From positions 62,001 to 126,000 of the forward strand of contig JAEUIE010000003.1 of NCBI GenBank assembly GCA_016795155.1: a stretch of DNA of 64,000 nt, in the 5' to 3' direction. The DNA is from Planctomycetia bacterium (lineage in GTDB: Bacteria > Planctomycetota > Planctomycetia > Gemmatales > HRBIN36). This document shows, in pieces, positions 1 to 9,181 of the stretch. The translations under genes and the position numbers were made by a program. Position 1 is the first letter of the stretch; every line of letters starts with the position of its first letter. Under the pieces are notes generated by a model that worked only from the letters and a program-made list of their open reading frames with translations, ran no database searches and had not been told where the DNA came from.

Positions 1-8
1 CAAACTTG

Positions 9-38
9 CATTGTTACGCTGAGTACAGCGAAACAATG
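9..38 (+). repeat. GAGTAC-loop hairpin repeat, copy 1
   Basis: Imperfect palindrome with left arm CATTGTTACGCT, loop GAGTAC and right arm AGCGAAACAATG. Five relatives lie at 4121, 30679, 38000, 38083 and 55314. This copy sits about 75 bases upstream of the truncated IS110-type transposase, so it either flanks or belongs to the element's left end. No function is visible beyond the potential hairpin. Confidence 0.75.
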
Positions 39-113
39 AAGTTATAGGAAGCCGAGGCACCGGACGAGTAAAGCGAAGTTACCAAGCAACACCTCTCGTA
101 CGGAGTCCTCGGC

Positions 114-623
114 ATGGCTCATGCTTACATAGCTCTCGATACTCATTGTAGCACCACTGACATGGTAACTATCAATGCCTCTGGCAAAGTGATCAAGCAG
201 GATCGATTCTCCACCACGATACCTTCCTTGCTGCAGATGATCACGTCGGTTCCCCGGCCACGGTCGGTGACCTTTGAAGAAGGCCCGCTGGCAGGTTGGC
301 TGGCTCGTCATTTGCGTGGTGTGGTTGATGAACTGGTGGTCTGCGATCCGCGAAGCAATGCGTTGATTGCCAAAGACAGTGACAAGGACGATCCGCTGGA
401 CGCCATGAAACTGGCACAGCTCTTTCGTGGTGTTTACCTGAAGCCTGTTCATCAGGCGGCTACCGAGGAACGTGCTCTTTTGAAGCAACACGTAGCGCTC
501 TATCACGACCGGGTGCGTGACCGCGTTCGACAAGGGCATCAGATCATTGCTCAACTGTGTCGTCATGGCGTGATGGCATCCATCGAGGAGGTCATCGAGG
601 AATCTGCCCGTGGCACCCATTAA
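114..623 (+). pseudogene. IS110-family transposase, N-terminal remnant
   Basis: The 169-residue product matches only the N-terminal DEDD (RuvC-like) catalytic domain of IS110 transposases. The first Asp is in IALDTH near residue 9, a Glu is in VTFEEGP near residue 55, and the typical KDDPLDAMKLAQLF stretch follows near residue 85. Full-length family members are usually over 300 residues and have a C-terminal domain with a catalytic Ser; that half is absent. The frame ends 28 bases before the stop codon of the convergent prepilin peptidase gene, so the 3' part was lost by deletion or replacement. IS110 elements lack long terminal inverted repeats, and none is seen here. The product is probably inactive. 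It is listed as an element remnant, not an intact insertion sequence. Confidence 0.75.
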
Positions 624-650
624 GCATGCCAATGGAGTGTTGCAGGTGCC

Positions 651-1763
651 CTACTTAGCGGTCGCAATCGGGCGAAAGGCCACGCGGAGGAATCTGATTA
701 CCATGCAGGCATTGAAGCACATGAACAGGAAAAAGAACACAGCTCCTGCGACATAGAGTGAATTGAAGAAATAGGGCTTGGACAAATCGTGCAGACGGAC
801 AAAGTCGAAGAGTACCAGCACCGCGCCGCCAGCCAGAGGTGGCCCAAAGGGCAGTTCACTGGTGCCTTTGAACAAAAATGAAACGAGAACGTAAATCAAA
901 CCAAGAATAATGGCATAGCCCATGACCATGACCAGCGCCTGCCAGCCCAGGAATGCCCCAATGAGCATCAGCAAATCAGCGTCACCGAGTCCCAAGGCTT
1001 CCTTTTCGTAGGCCCAGGAAAAGAGGCTGCGTAACACACGGATCAACGCTGTGCCAGCCAGCGCACCAATCAGTGAAGTCAGGAAACCAACGTACCATGC
1101 ATAGGGCTCTGGTGTGCCAACGAATGGCAGCGTAATATCGGAAAGTGGTGCCCAGAATGGCCAATAATGTAACCCACCCATGAAAGTGGTCTGTACGGTT
1201 GGATTGTCAATGGCGAGCGGCCAGGGCCAGCCAACGAAACTGCCTCCGATAATTCCAATCGCGATACCCGGAACAGTAATACGGAGCGGAATTTCCCGAT
1301 GATCAAAATCGGTGAATGTTGCAACGATCAGGAAACAAAGAAACGTAATGTGATAAAGCCACATCAGGAACAGCTTCATGGCAGCTACGCCACGATAGGG
1401 AGAGTCAGGAACAGTGGTGTTGCGCAGATCCAGGTACCAATAGAATGTGACAGCAAACAGAATGGCAGTGAAGAGTTCAATCCAGAAGTATCGGCTGGAG
1501 AACTTCACGCCGCACGACCGGCATTTGCCGCCCAGAATCCAGAAACTGAGCAGGGGTAAATTATCCGATTTGCGAACAGGTTGAAAACACCGGCTGCAAC
1601 GAGAACCTGGCCACCACATGCTCTTTTCCAGAGGCATGCGGCAGATACAGACATTCAGCAGGCTCCCCACCATGGCTCCGAGGATAAAGATGAACGGCAC
1701 AAGTACGATGGGGTATTCAAATGGCTTGGAAAAGAACAGATTGAATGAACTGTAAAGATCCAT
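651..1763 (-). CDS. pilD: Prepilin peptidase, A24 family
   Basis: Integral membrane aspartic protease that cleaves, and usually N-methylates, type IV prepilins or type II pseudopilins. The sequence has two CxxC pairs (C56/C59 and C81/C84) forming the cytoplasmic zinc-binding loop. Likely catalytic aspartates are D152 in TDFDHREIP and D261 in the GLGD motif, surrounded by about eight hydrophobic segments. At 370 residues it is longer than the usual 250-290. Much of the excess is a loop at about residues 175-225 between the two aspartate regions. The ATG at 1763 has an AGGG 8-9 bases upstream. No pilin genes are in the window; the upstream neighbours on this strand are aroK and aroDE. Confidence in the family is high; the substrate is unknown. 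Confidence 0.93.
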   Translation of the reverse strand: MDLYSSFNLFFSKPFEYPIVLVPFIFILGAMVGSLLNVCICRMPLEKSMWWPGSRCSRCFQPVRKSDNLPLLSFWILGGKCRSCGVKFSSRYFWIELFTAILFAVTFYWYLDLRNTTVPDSPYRGVAAMKLFLMWLYHITFLCFLIVATFTDFDHREIPLRITVPGIAIGIIGGSFVGWPWPLAIDNPTVQTTFMGGLHYWPFWAPLSDITLPFVGTPEPYAWYVGFLTSLIGALAGTALIRVLRSLFSWAYEKEALGLGDADLLMLIGAFLGWQALVMVMGYAIILGLIYVLVSFLFKGTSELPFGPPLAGGAVLVLFDFVRLHDLSKPYFFNSLYVAGAVFFFLFMCFNACMVIRFLRVAFRPIATAK

Positions 1764-1821
1764 GCACTATGCCCTGTCAATTAATGTTGTGATTGCATTA
1801 CTACTATGAAAATAACAGCAA

Positions 1822-2385
1822 TTATGCACGGTGTATAGCGTTGTCGGTGGTTAAATAACTGATAACTTTTTCAGCCAGTTCATCCAGCGTGTGATGTTCA
1901 GTATCGAGCACCAGATGGGCTGTGGATTCATAATGTTTCTGCCGTTGTTTCAATAGAGTCGTAATTTCGTCAATCAAAGGCAATGATGTCAGGGCGGGGC
2001 GGAGTGTGGGATCCTGCTCAATGCGATGAACCAATGTCTGTGGACTTGCCTTGAGCCAGATGACAATCCCGGTGGATTGAAGCAATTGTCTGTTTGCTGG
2101 ATCAAGGACAATGCCGCCGCCGGTGGATACCACCAGCGAATGATGGCTTGCAATATCAGCCAGCACTGCAGATTCCATTTTGCGAAAGGCTGATTCGCCT
2201 TGAGATTTGAAAATATCAGAGACGGAAATCCCTTCCAGGCTTTCAATGAGGTAATCCAGATCAACCCATTCACGGCCCAGTCGTTTGGCGATGAGTGGAG
2301 CAAGAGTCGTTTTCCCTGCTCCGCGATAGCCGATCAAGTAGAGATTTCCGGTTCCTAATGGAGAGTGTTTTTCAGTATTAGTCAT
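1822..2385 (-). CDS. aroK: Shikimate kinase
   Basis: Phosphorylates shikimate at the 3-hydroxyl with ATP, the fifth step of the chorismate pathway, in the cytoplasm. Visible motifs are the Walker A GYRGAGKTT near the N-terminus, WVDLDYLIE with the shikimate-binding Asp, the STGGGIVL glycine motif, and the lid-region arginine in LRPAL. The ATG at 2385 gives 187 residues, normal for AroK, and overlaps the aroDE stop by 8 bases (ATGACTAA), so the two genes are probably translationally coupled. A TTG at 2409 behind GGAA would add eight residues and cannot be excluded. With aroDE upstream, this supplies three consecutive steps of the pathway from one transcript. Confidence 0.95.
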   Translation of the reverse strand: MTNTEKHSPLGTGNLYLIGYRGAGKTTLAPLIAKRLGREWVDLDYLIESLEGISVSDIFKSQGESAFRKMESAVLADIASHHSLVVSTGGGIVLDPANRQLLQSTGIVIWLKASPQTLVHRIEQDPTLRPALTSLPLIDEITTLLKQRQKHYESTAHLVLDTEHHTLDELAEKVISYLTTDNAIHRA

Positions 2386-3937
2386 CGAATTCAAGATAAT
2401 CTGATTCAATGGATTCCAGTTCAGGTTCCGGTGGTTTCATGGGCAGTGCAGGGTTGGGTGAAACAGGGGAGATCTGTTTGCGCACTGCATCCGTCATCAC
2501 TTCAATGGGGGCAGCCTGGCCAGTAAAGAGCTGGAACTGTTCAGCTGCCTGGCGGATGAACATTTCTACGCCGGAAACCACTCGACAGCCACGGTCGCGA
2601 GCTTCACGGATCATCATGGTTGTTTCTGGATGATAGACACAATCCATGACAACCAGGCCGGGGCGAAAGACGCTGGCATGCAACGGGCTTTCATCGACGT
2701 TGGGGTGTTGACCTATGGGAGTGCAGTTGATAATGATTTCACAATGCTGGGCATTGCGGGCGTTCCAATCAACCGCTCGGCAGCCGATTTCATCAGCCAG
2801 GCCCAGACCTTTTTCAAGCGTACGATTGGAGATGATGACCAGCGCGCCGGCCCGGTGCAACCCATGCGCCAGCGTTCGGGCAGTGCCTCCTGCTCCCAGA
2901 ATCAGCACTTGTCGGCCATGAACCGAATCGCCTGATTCCATGGTAGCCATGGCATTGCGTAATGCAGCAAGTGCTGCTGGAAAATCAGTGTTGTAGGCTC
3001 GGAAGCCTCCAGGAATGGGAATCAGTGTGTTGCCTGCCTTGCATGCGGTAACGATTTCATCCCGCTCGTTGCTGAAATCATGCACCGCTTCCTTGTGCGG
3101 CATGGTAACGCTGTAACCACTGACAGGAATTTTGGAAAGGGCCTGCAGCGTATCAAGAAAATCGTTGCGAGGCACTTTCATCGGAACATATACGGCATTG
3201 ATGCCCAGATGCTGAAAGGCGGCATTATGGGCCACCGGGCTCATGCTGTGCTCGATGGGATCACCCATCACGCCATATACTTTCGTCTCACGATTGATGT
3301 TGTCGTAGAAATAGACATCGCGCATTTCTTCAAACGAAAACATTCCAGGCGCAATCCCCCGTTCCTTGTTGAAGGCGGCGTAGGTAAATGGTGCACCATA
3401 CTTCGCACCCAGAATGCGGCTCGGTAAACCATAATCACCCATGGCAATGGCTACTGTTGGGATTTTGCCATGCTTCATCAGGCGAATGACGCGCCAGACA
3501 TCCTGGGGCTTATCGATCTTCACTGCGACTTTCAGAACATCTGCATCCTGGTGATGCATCTTCTCGAAAATCTCTTCCAGATTCTTGGGTATCTCGACGG
3601 GATTATGGTAGCTGACGATGCGTTTCACTTTGCCAAATCGTTTGACCTTGTCAGCAATGTCTGTTTCGATGTCGACCCAGTCAAAACCTCCGACGATGGC
3701 CAGGCGCATCAGCATCTGCCGTTCATCCTCTGTTTTCGACCATCGGCCACCATCTTCACGTCGCCGTATGGTAGCCACCATGGGACAGCGTTTTTCAGCC
3801 ATCAGTCGCTTGAGATCAATAGACCGAGCCAGAAAATCCATACGCAGTTCAATCATCTGGGCACCAGCTTCAGCGGCCAGTTGACATTCCAGCATCATCA
3901 TTTTGTGGCGAGTGCGTCCAATGCTGACGCAGATCAT
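2378..3937 (-). CDS. aroDE: Bifunctional 3-dehydroquinate dehydratase / shikimate dehydrogenase
   Basis: Fusion of a type I dehydroquinate dehydratase (about residues 1-215) with an NADP-dependent shikimate dehydrogenase (about 220-490). Together they convert 3-dehydroquinate to shikimate. The first half has the active-site His in IVSYHN and the Schiff-base Lys in DVLKVAVK. The second half has the shikimate-binding PIEHSMSP, the catalytic Lys in MPHKEA, YNTDFPAA, and the nucleotide-binding GAGGTART. The frame opens upstream at 4036, but the ATG at 3937 is preferred because GGAG lies 6 bases before it and the product then begins directly with the first strand of the barrel. The order dehydratase-dehydrogenase is also known in plants and some bacteria including planctomycetes. 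The tail after residue 490 is acidic and low in complexity. Confidence 0.95.
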   Translation of the reverse strand: MICVSIGRTRHKMMMLECQLAAEAGAQMIELRMDFLARSIDLKRLMAEKRCPMVATIRRREDGGRWSKTEDERQMLMRLAIVGGFDWVDIETDIADKVKRFGKVKRIVSYHNPVEIPKNLEEIFEKMHHQDADVLKVAVKIDKPQDVWRVIRLMKHGKIPTVAIAMGDYGLPSRILGAKYGAPFTYAAFNKERGIAPGMFSFEEMRDVYFYDNINRETKVYGVMGDPIEHSMSPVAHNAAFQHLGINAVYVPMKVPRNDFLDTLQALSKIPVSGYSVTMPHKEAVHDFSNERDEIVTACKAGNTLIPIPGGFRAYNTDFPAALAALRNAMATMESGDSVHGRQVLILGAGGTARTLAHGLHRAGALVIISNRTLEKGLGLADEIGCRAVDWNARNAQHCEIIINCTPIGQHPNVDESPLHASVFRPGLVVMDCVYHPETTMMIREARDRGCRVVSGVEMFIRQAAEQFQLFTGQAAPIEVMTDAVRKQISPVSPNPALPMKPPEPELESIESDYLEFDD

Positions 3938-4120
3938 AATCTGCTCCATGCTCCATGAGTGTGGCTGATTATCAGCATAACTTAAGATTATCGAGTATTC
4001 ATCAATGTTTTCACAATTGAAGCGTGAAAAAGCCAAGAGTAATGTCAGATAATTCCAACTATGACACTGTTTGTTGTGTGGAATGAATCATGCAGTGGAA
4101 TAATTGCATTCACGCTGGGG

Positions 4121-4159
4121 TTGGCAAGGTTAGCGTGAGTACACGCAAACCATGCACCC
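4121..4159 (+). repeat. GAGTAC-loop hairpin repeat, copy 2
   Basis: Core GGTTAGCGTG-AGTA-CACGCAAACC, flanked by TTGGCA on the left and TGCACCC on the right. It lies between the divergent aroDE and ABC ATPase genes, inside the 5' extension of the ABC frame. This is one reason to prefer the downstream start of that gene. Confidence 0.75.
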
Positions 4160-4245
4160 GACCTGTCGTGGAACCCAAAAGGCAATGGTTTTCAGACCCC
4201 TCTCCGCTATATCAACTGGATACTCACGTTTCAGGTCGGAAAGAT

Positions 4246-5229
4246 ATGTCATTTTTGCACGTGCATCAGTTGTCGAAAATTTACAAGGTTTATCAGAAGA
4301 AAACAGGTTTACTGGGTGCCATGAAAGGGCTTTTTCACCGCGAACACAAGGAAGTGAAAGCGGTGGCGGATGTCAGCTTCACCATAGAACCGGGTGAAAT
4401 GGTGGCTTTCCTTGGGCCAAACGGCGCTGGCAAAACGACGACACTCAAAATGCTGGCTGGATTGATCTATCCTACAACTGGCACGGCCCAGGTGATGGGG
4501 TTCACGCCGTGGGATCGAGTCGATGCTTTCCGCCGACAGTTTTCGCTGGTTATGGGGCAGAAAAACCAGTTGTGGTGGGATTTGCCCGCTGCAGACAGCT
4601 TTCAACTGCACCGTGAAATCTATTCGCTTGACAAGTCGGAATGCGACCAGACTATTGGTGAATTAACCGAACTGTTTGGAGTCAAGGAATTGACTCGCCA
4701 GCCTGTCAGAGAATTATCGCTTGGCGAGCGTATGAAAATGGAGTTGATAGCGGCACTGCTGCATAAACCCAAGCTGTTGTTGCTTGATGAGCCTACTATT
4801 GGCTTGGATGTGGTGGCCCAGGTCAAGATTCAGGATTGCCTGAAGGAGTACAATCGTACTCGTGGCGTGACCATGCTGCTGACCAGCCACTATATGCGCG
4901 ATGTGGAAGCACTGTGCAAGCGGGTGTTGGTGATCAATCACGGGCAACTGGTCTTCGATGGCCCGCTGGCAGGCATCGTCGAACGCTTTGGTCAGGAAAA
5001 AATCATCAAGTTGCAGTTTCATGAGCATGTGCCTGATTCACTCAGTACATTCGGTTCGCTCTTGTCAAGCAAAGGGCCTACTGCAGAAATCAAGGTTCAA
5101 CGAAGCAAAGTGGCTCAGGTTTTGAACAATGTGCTCGATCAGTTTGAAGTGGTTGATGTCAGCGTCACTGATCCACCTCTGGAACAGATGATCGCGCAGG
5201 TGTTTGCGGAAGGGGCTAAAGCCACGTGA
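4246..5229 (+). CDS. ABC-2 type transporter ATP-binding protein (COG4586-like)
   Basis: ATPase subunit of an ABC exporter, 327 residues. It has Walker A GPNGAGKTT, a signature close to LSLGERMKMEL, Walker B LLLLDEP, and the switch His in LLTSHYM, followed by a C-terminal domain of about 90 residues. The segment FSLVMGQKNQLWWDLPAADS is characteristic of the COG4586 group, whose members normally pair with two ABC-2 membrane proteins. The frame opens at 4090, but the first 52 residues have no domain and run through a palindromic repeat. The ATG at 4246 with GGAAAG upstream starts the family's normal N-terminus. No permease gene follows; the next gene is a DUF1501 protein. The substrate is unknown. 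Confidence 0.88.
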   Translation: MSFLHVHQLSKIYKVYQKKTGLLGAMKGLFHREHKEVKAVADVSFTIEPGEMVAFLGPNGAGKTTTLKMLAGLIYPTTGTAQVMGFTPWDRVDAFRRQFSLVMGQKNQLWWDLPAADSFQLHREIYSLDKSECDQTIGELTELFGVKELTRQPVRELSLGERMKMELIAALLHKPKLLLLDEPTIGLDVVAQVKIQDCLKEYNRTRGVTMLLTSHYMRDVEALCKRVLVINHGQLVFDGPLAGIVERFGQEKIIKLQFHEHVPDSLSTFGSLLSSKGPTAEIKVQRSKVAQVLNNVLDQFEVVDVSVTDPPLEQMIAQVFAEGAKAT

Positions 5230-5287
5230 TCATAGGAATACAACTGTCGGGCAGAGCCAAAATGGCCGATTCTATGTTAATAATGAA

Positions 5288-5315
5288 TTGACCCGTACCG
5301 GCCCAGCGTTATAGT
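5288..5315 (+). promoter_or_regulatory. Candidate sigma-70-type promoter upstream of the DUF1501 gene
   Basis: TTGACC at 5288-5293 and TATAGT at 5310-5315 with a 16-base spacer, about 70 bases before the ATG at 5385. Predicted from the two hexamers only; no transcript evidence. Confidence 0.45.
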
Positions 5316-5384
5316 AGATTATCCCTCCTGCTGCCGTTCGACTCGGTTGCAATTCCGCCAATTTACTTGATCGGTAAGTCAGTC

Positions 5385-6689
5385 ATGTTCACACTATTCA
5401 ATCAGCTGCGAAATCAAGCCTGTGATGGTTCGAGCCGTCGTGACTTCCTTAAGGTTGGCACCCTTGGGCTGAGTGGCATTGGTCTAGCTGATTTGCTCAA
5501 GAGCAAAGCCCATGCAGCGGAGTTGGGAAAATCTTCACCATCAAAATCAGTGATCTGGCTGTGGCTGGGCGGTGGCGCGAGCCATGTCGAAACGTTTGAT
5601 CCCAAGATAGATGCACCCATCGAGTATCGCAGCGTGACGGGTGAATCCAAAACCAGAATCCCAGGCGTTTCTATTGGTGGTACGTTACCTCGCATTGCCA
5701 GTGTTGCGGACAAAATGATTTTTGTCAGGTCATTTAACCATAATAATGCTGGCCATGCTGGTGGCACTCACTGGGTGATGACCGGTTTCAATCACGCACC
5801 TGCTGATAATGGTGCTGCTCCGATTAAGCCGTCATTGGGTTCTGTGGTATCGCGTATGCGCGGGCCTAATAATGACCGAGGCATACCTACCTATGTCAGG
5901 CTGAATGGAATCTACGCAGACGGCCCGGCTTGGCTGGGTCATGCCTATGCGCCATTCGATACCAGTGGTCGGGCACGGAGCAACATGAACCTGAAGATGT
6001 CTGCTAGTCGATTGGAAGACCGCCAGTTGTTATTGAATTCACTGGATCAGATGGATCGAGACCTGGACAGTACAGGTTTGCTGGAAGGACTGGATAGTTT
6101 TGAAAGCCAGGCATTTCAATTGATCAAGAGCGGGGCACGCGAAGTCTTTAATCTGGAAAAGGAAACGCCAAAACTCCGAGAGCGCTATGGCCGGAGCAAT
6201 CTGGGTACGCAACTCCTTTTGGCCCGTCGATTGTGTGAAGCAGGCTGTGGATTTGTTACCGTTCAGTATGGCGGTTGGGATATGCATACTGACATCAAGC
6301 GAGGCATGAACCGCACCAGCCCTGCACTCGATACCGCAGTATCAGCATTAATTGAAGATCTGACTGTTCGAGGCATGCTCGACAATGTCCTGCTGGTTAT
6401 TACTGGTGAGTTTGGTCGCACGCCCCGCATCAATGCATCGGGTGGCCGCGATCACTGGTCGCGATTGAGTACACTGGCCTTGGCTGGTGGCGGCTTGAAG
6501 CTGGGGCAGGCTTACGGTGAATCAACCACGAAGGCTGAAGCGCCCCGCAGTAAACCTGTTTCTCCCGAAGATCTGATGGCAACGATTTGCCATGTCATGG
6601 GAATTAATCATCGTGAGCAATTCAAAGATCCTACAGGCCGTCCGGCTTATCTGGTTGAAACGGGTAAGATCATTGAAGGTATTGTTTAA
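5385..6689 (+). CDS. DUF1501 domain-containing Tat-exported protein
   Basis: Belongs to the planctomycete-expanded DUF1501 family, which has an alkaline-phosphatase/sulfatase-like fold and no established activity. A twin-arginine signal is visible (SSRRDFLKVGTLGLSG, then an Ala-rich cleavage region), so export in folded form is expected. The rest matches the family throughout, for example WLWLGGGASHVETFDPK near the start, THWVMTGF, GWDMHTD, and GEFGRTPRIN-GRDHW toward the end. The ATG at 5385 is chosen over the TTG at 5367 because GGTAAG lies upstream. DUF1501 genes are usually next to DUF1549/DUF1553 genes; here the only such gene is 45 kb away. A terminator follows directly. Confidence 0.92.
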   Translation: MFTLFNQLRNQACDGSSRRDFLKVGTLGLSGIGLADLLKSKAHAAELGKSSPSKSVIWLWLGGGASHVETFDPKIDAPIEYRSVTGESKTRIPGVSIGGTLPRIASVADKMIFVRSFNHNNAGHAGGTHWVMTGFNHAPADNGAAPIKPSLGSVVSRMRGPNNDRGIPTYVRLNGIYADGPAWLGHAYAPFDTSGRARSNMNLKMSASRLEDRQLLLNSLDQMDRDLDSTGLLEGLDSFESQAFQLIKSGAREVFNLEKETPKLRERYGRSNLGTQLLLARRLCEAGCGFVTVQYGGWDMHTDIKRGMNRTSPALDTAVSALIEDLTVRGMLDNVLLVITGEFGRTPRINASGGRDHWSRLSTLALAGGGLKLGQAYGESTTKAEAPRSKPVSPEDLMATICHVMGINHREQFKDPTGRPAYLVETGKIIEGIV

Positions 6690-6714
6690 ACTGTAATCGA
6701 TGCGTTAGGTTATC

Positions 6715-6744
6715 AGCCTGCACTATCTGGTGCAGGCTTTTTTT
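6715..6744 (+). terminator. Rho-independent terminator of the DUF1501 gene
   Basis: Nine-base-pair stem AGCCTGCAC / GTGCAGGCT with a six-base loop, running into a seven-T tract, 25 bases after the stop codon. Confidence 0.9.
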
Positions 6745-6750
6745 GGATGG

Positions 6751-6954
6751 CTACGAGTTATCAGTCCCAGATTGACAGACAGTTGAAATGCACTGACGCA
6801 GGAATTGAGCTGAGGTCATGCCCCGTTTTTGTGCCTGTTGCGCCAACAATGCAATCTGTTGACGGGATAGTAACAGTGAAACTTCTACGATATCGCTACC
6901 AACAACCTCATTGGATGCAGATGCACGGGACAGGCTGGAATTGATTAGGTTCAT
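6751..6954 (-). CDS. Small hypothetical protein, possible ribbon-helix-helix-like
   Basis: 67 residues if started at the ATG at 6954, which has AGGG about 9 bases upstream; a TTG at 6999 would add 15. The C-terminal half, EVSLLLSRQQIALLAQQAQK followed by RGMTSAQFLRQ, reads like a beta strand followed by two helices, as in ribbon-helix-helix DNA-binding or antitoxin proteins. That is only a pattern impression and the family is not recognised. It converges on the DUF1501 gene and has no partner gene, so there is no toxin-antitoxin context. It could still be a chance frame. Confidence 0.4.
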   Translation of the reverse strand: MNLINSSLSRASASNEVVGSDIVEVSLLLSRQQIALLAQQAQKRGMTSAQFLRQCISTVCQSGTDNS

Positions 6955-7171
6955 GGGAACATCCCTGAATGTGGGCGTTGCTGCCAAATGAGAGTGCAAA
7001 ACAGATGCCGCAATGAATTGACATTGTGAAATCGTGCCAGGTTCATTGATATTTGGCTGTTTTTGCGTGCTTCTTGCCCGGCAATAGACTACAGTAACGA
7101 AAGAGAGTGCATATTTATAGGGCTATGCTCGCCTGCTTTGTAAGCGTTACCCACCTGGTTGGAATTCTTAC

Positions 7172-7639
7172 ATGACTCCTTTAACGCTGGTTTCATTAAA
7201 CGGGGGCAAGCAGCATTCGCTGGCTAAAGACCTGATATTGGTCGGCAGACAGGAAGGCAGCGACATCCACATCGAACATAAAAGTGTTTCCAAGCAGCAT
7301 TGTGTACTGCTCGTTCGTGATGAGAAACTCTGGCTGCGTGATCTTGGTAGTACCAATGGATGTCATGTCAACGGTAAGCGGGTGCGGCGCTCGCTGGTGA
7401 AACCGCACGACATTCTTGGTTTTGCTGGGTTTAATTTCCGCGTTACCAGTCCTGCGGATAAGAAGAAATCGAGAAAGCAGAGTGCTGGAACAGCCAAGCT
7501 CGATCAAGAAGAACTGAAACGTCTTGAGCAACGCATGAAAACCAGTGACCTGATTGCACCGAAGGAAGGAACGGTGGTGCAGGTCAATAAACTGCCAGAT
7601 GAATACACGCCTGTTGCAGAGGATGATGAAGAAGCATGA
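7172..7639 (+). CDS. FHA domain-containing protein
   Basis: A 155-residue cytoplasmic protein whose first 95 residues form a forkhead-associated domain, a phosphothreonine-binding module. Conserved positions visible are GR in LVGRQEGSD, the SxxH in KSVSKQHCVL, and the LRDLGSTNGCHVNGKRV turn. The C-terminal 55 residues are charged and probably disordered, ending with an acidic tail. Its stop codon overlaps the start of the next propeller gene by four bases (ATGA), so the two are co-translated. A Ser/Thr kinase gene lies 1.5 kb downstream on the same strand, which makes it a plausible reader of phosphorylated targets. Confidence 0.93.
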   Translation: MTPLTLVSLNGGKQHSLAKDLILVGRQEGSDIHIEHKSVSKQHCVLLVRDEKLWLRDLGSTNGCHVNGKRVRRSLVKPHDILGFAGFNFRVTSPADKKKSRKQSAGTAKLDQEELKRLEQRMKTSDLIAPKEGTVVQVNKLPDEYTPVAEDDEEA

Positions 7640-9015
7640 TGCGATTGATCTTGCTGCCTCTTATATTGATGCTGATGGGAACTGCTTCGGCAAGGATGCT
7701 GCCAAACCAATCTGCTGCTCAACGAGGCGTAGATTGGCCCCGATTTCTTGGGCCATCTGGGGATGGCAAGTCTACTGAAAAAGGTGTGAAGCCATGGCCG
7801 GCGGCAGGCCCGGAGCTGAAATGGACAATTCCGGTAGGAGAAGGATACTCAGCTCCTATTGTCGTTGAAGGCCGATGTTTGATTTTTGATCGCGCTGGTG
7901 GGCAGGTACGATGTCGATCACTTGACCGGGAAACGGGCAAGGAGCTATGGGCATTCCAATACTCTTCGAGTTATCAGGATAAGTACAATTACGACGGTGG
8001 GCCACGAGCATGCCCGGTTACCGATGGTGAATTGGTATACCTTTACGGCCCTGAAGGACTGCTTCATTGCATTACTCTGGCAGAGGGCAAGCTGGTTTGG
8101 AAACTAGATACCGTAGCTCAATTCGGTGTGGTACAGAACTTCTTTGGCGTGGGAAGTACGCCGATACTGTTCGGAAATAAACTGCTGGTTCATATCGGTG
8201 GCAGTCCGCCTGGCAGCGACAAGATTGAATTCGGAAGTCTTCCCAACAACGGCTCCTGCATGGCAGCATTTGACAAGAAGACCGGCAAACTGCTGTTTCA
8301 AACAGGAAATGACTTGGCCAGCTATGCTTCTCCTCAATTGGCAACGTTGAATAAGAAAGAGGTCTGTTTGATGGTTGCACGGGAAGGATTGCACGGTTTT
8401 GACCCTGAGCAGGGACAGGAACTGTTTCACCTTCCTTTCCGTGCGCGGATGCTCGAATCAGTGAACGTAAGTAATGCTGTAGTAGATGGTCAGGAACTGA
8501 TGCTGACGGAATCCTATGCTGTTGGCTCGAAGCTACTCCGTGTCAAAAATGACTGGTCACTGGAAGAATGCTGGAATGCTGTGCCGCGTCGCCGAGATCA
8601 GGGTATTGCGGCACACATGAATACACCGATCAAAGTTGGCCAACACGTGTACGGCTGTACTGGCAGACAACCTAACGATGCGGAGTTGCGGTGTATTGAA
8701 TGGGAAACGGGCAAGGTAACCTGGCGCGAGAAGCCTCAACTGGGTGACTATATCGCTGGCCGGGGTACTGCCACTTATGTGGATGGCTATCTACTCTATC
8801 TGGCTGAAGAAGGCGTGCTGTTTTTGATCAAAGCGAATCCTTTCAAATATGAACTGATATCAACCTGGGATGGCAGGCGAGGTATTAAAAATGGCCCGCC
8901 TTTACCCATGCTGCCTGAGCCTGCCTGGGCGGCGCCGGTGGTTTCATCAGGCTGCATTTATTTAAGAGGGCAAGGCAGGCTGGTTTGCCTATCCGCCTAT
9001 GTGCCCCATCAATAA
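7636..9015 (+). CDS. Secreted PQQ-type beta-propeller protein
   Basis: 459 residues with a short N-terminal signal (LILLPLILMLMGTASA) and repeated propeller blades of the PQQ/BamB type, e.g. DRETGKELWAF, LAEGKLVWKLD, DKKTGKLLFQTG and WETGKVTWREK. The opening VDWPRFLGPSGDGKSTEKG is the WPxFxGPxxDG start seen in many planctomycete secreted propellers. None of the residues that would identify a PQQ-dependent dehydrogenase is obvious, so a scaffold or binding role is more likely. It is coupled to the FHA gene by an ATGA overlap and followed by a kinase gene after 166 bases. Confidence 0.88.
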   Translation: MMRLILLPLILMLMGTASARMLPNQSAAQRGVDWPRFLGPSGDGKSTEKGVKPWPAAGPELKWTIPVGEGYSAPIVVEGRCLIFDRAGGQVRCRSLDRETGKELWAFQYSSSYQDKYNYDGGPRACPVTDGELVYLYGPEGLLHCITLAEGKLVWKLDTVAQFGVVQNFFGVGSTPILFGNKLLVHIGGSPPGSDKIEFGSLPNNGSCMAAFDKKTGKLLFQTGNDLASYASPQLATLNKKEVCLMVAREGLHGFDPEQGQELFHLPFRARMLESVNVSNAVVDGQELMLTESYAVGSKLLRVKNDWSLEECWNAVPRRRDQGIAAHMNTPIKVGQHVYGCTGRQPNDAELRCIEWETGKVTWREKPQLGDYIAGRGTATYVDGYLLYLAEEGVLFLIKANPFKYELISTWDGRRGIKNGPPLPMLPEPAWAAPVVSSGCIYLRGQGRLVCLSAYVPHQ

Positions 9016-9181
9016 CTTTCGCCTTGATACTTGCTGCATTCCTTTTAATGATCAATAAATAATGGCAAAATGCATGGGGAATACCCATTGATTACCCTAC
9101 TAATATGCTATTATTCATGTTTGCACGGATCATCCATTTTATTCAACAATAACTTATTCGTGCTTTGCCGGAGTCAAACAG

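Noticed and set aside
1-113. Bridge RNA of the IS110 element
   Set aside because: The left end is short and interrupted by the hairpin repeat; I could not define loops that would match a target or donor, so no claim is made.
42-632. 196-codon minus-strand frame opposite the IS110 remnant
   Set aside because: It is a mirror of the transposase gene, which has clear DEDD motifs; the antisense product has no features.
4090-4245. 52-residue N-terminal extension of the ABC ATPase
   Set aside because: The extension runs through a palindromic repeat, has no domain, and a good ribosome-binding site lies before the ATG at 4246.
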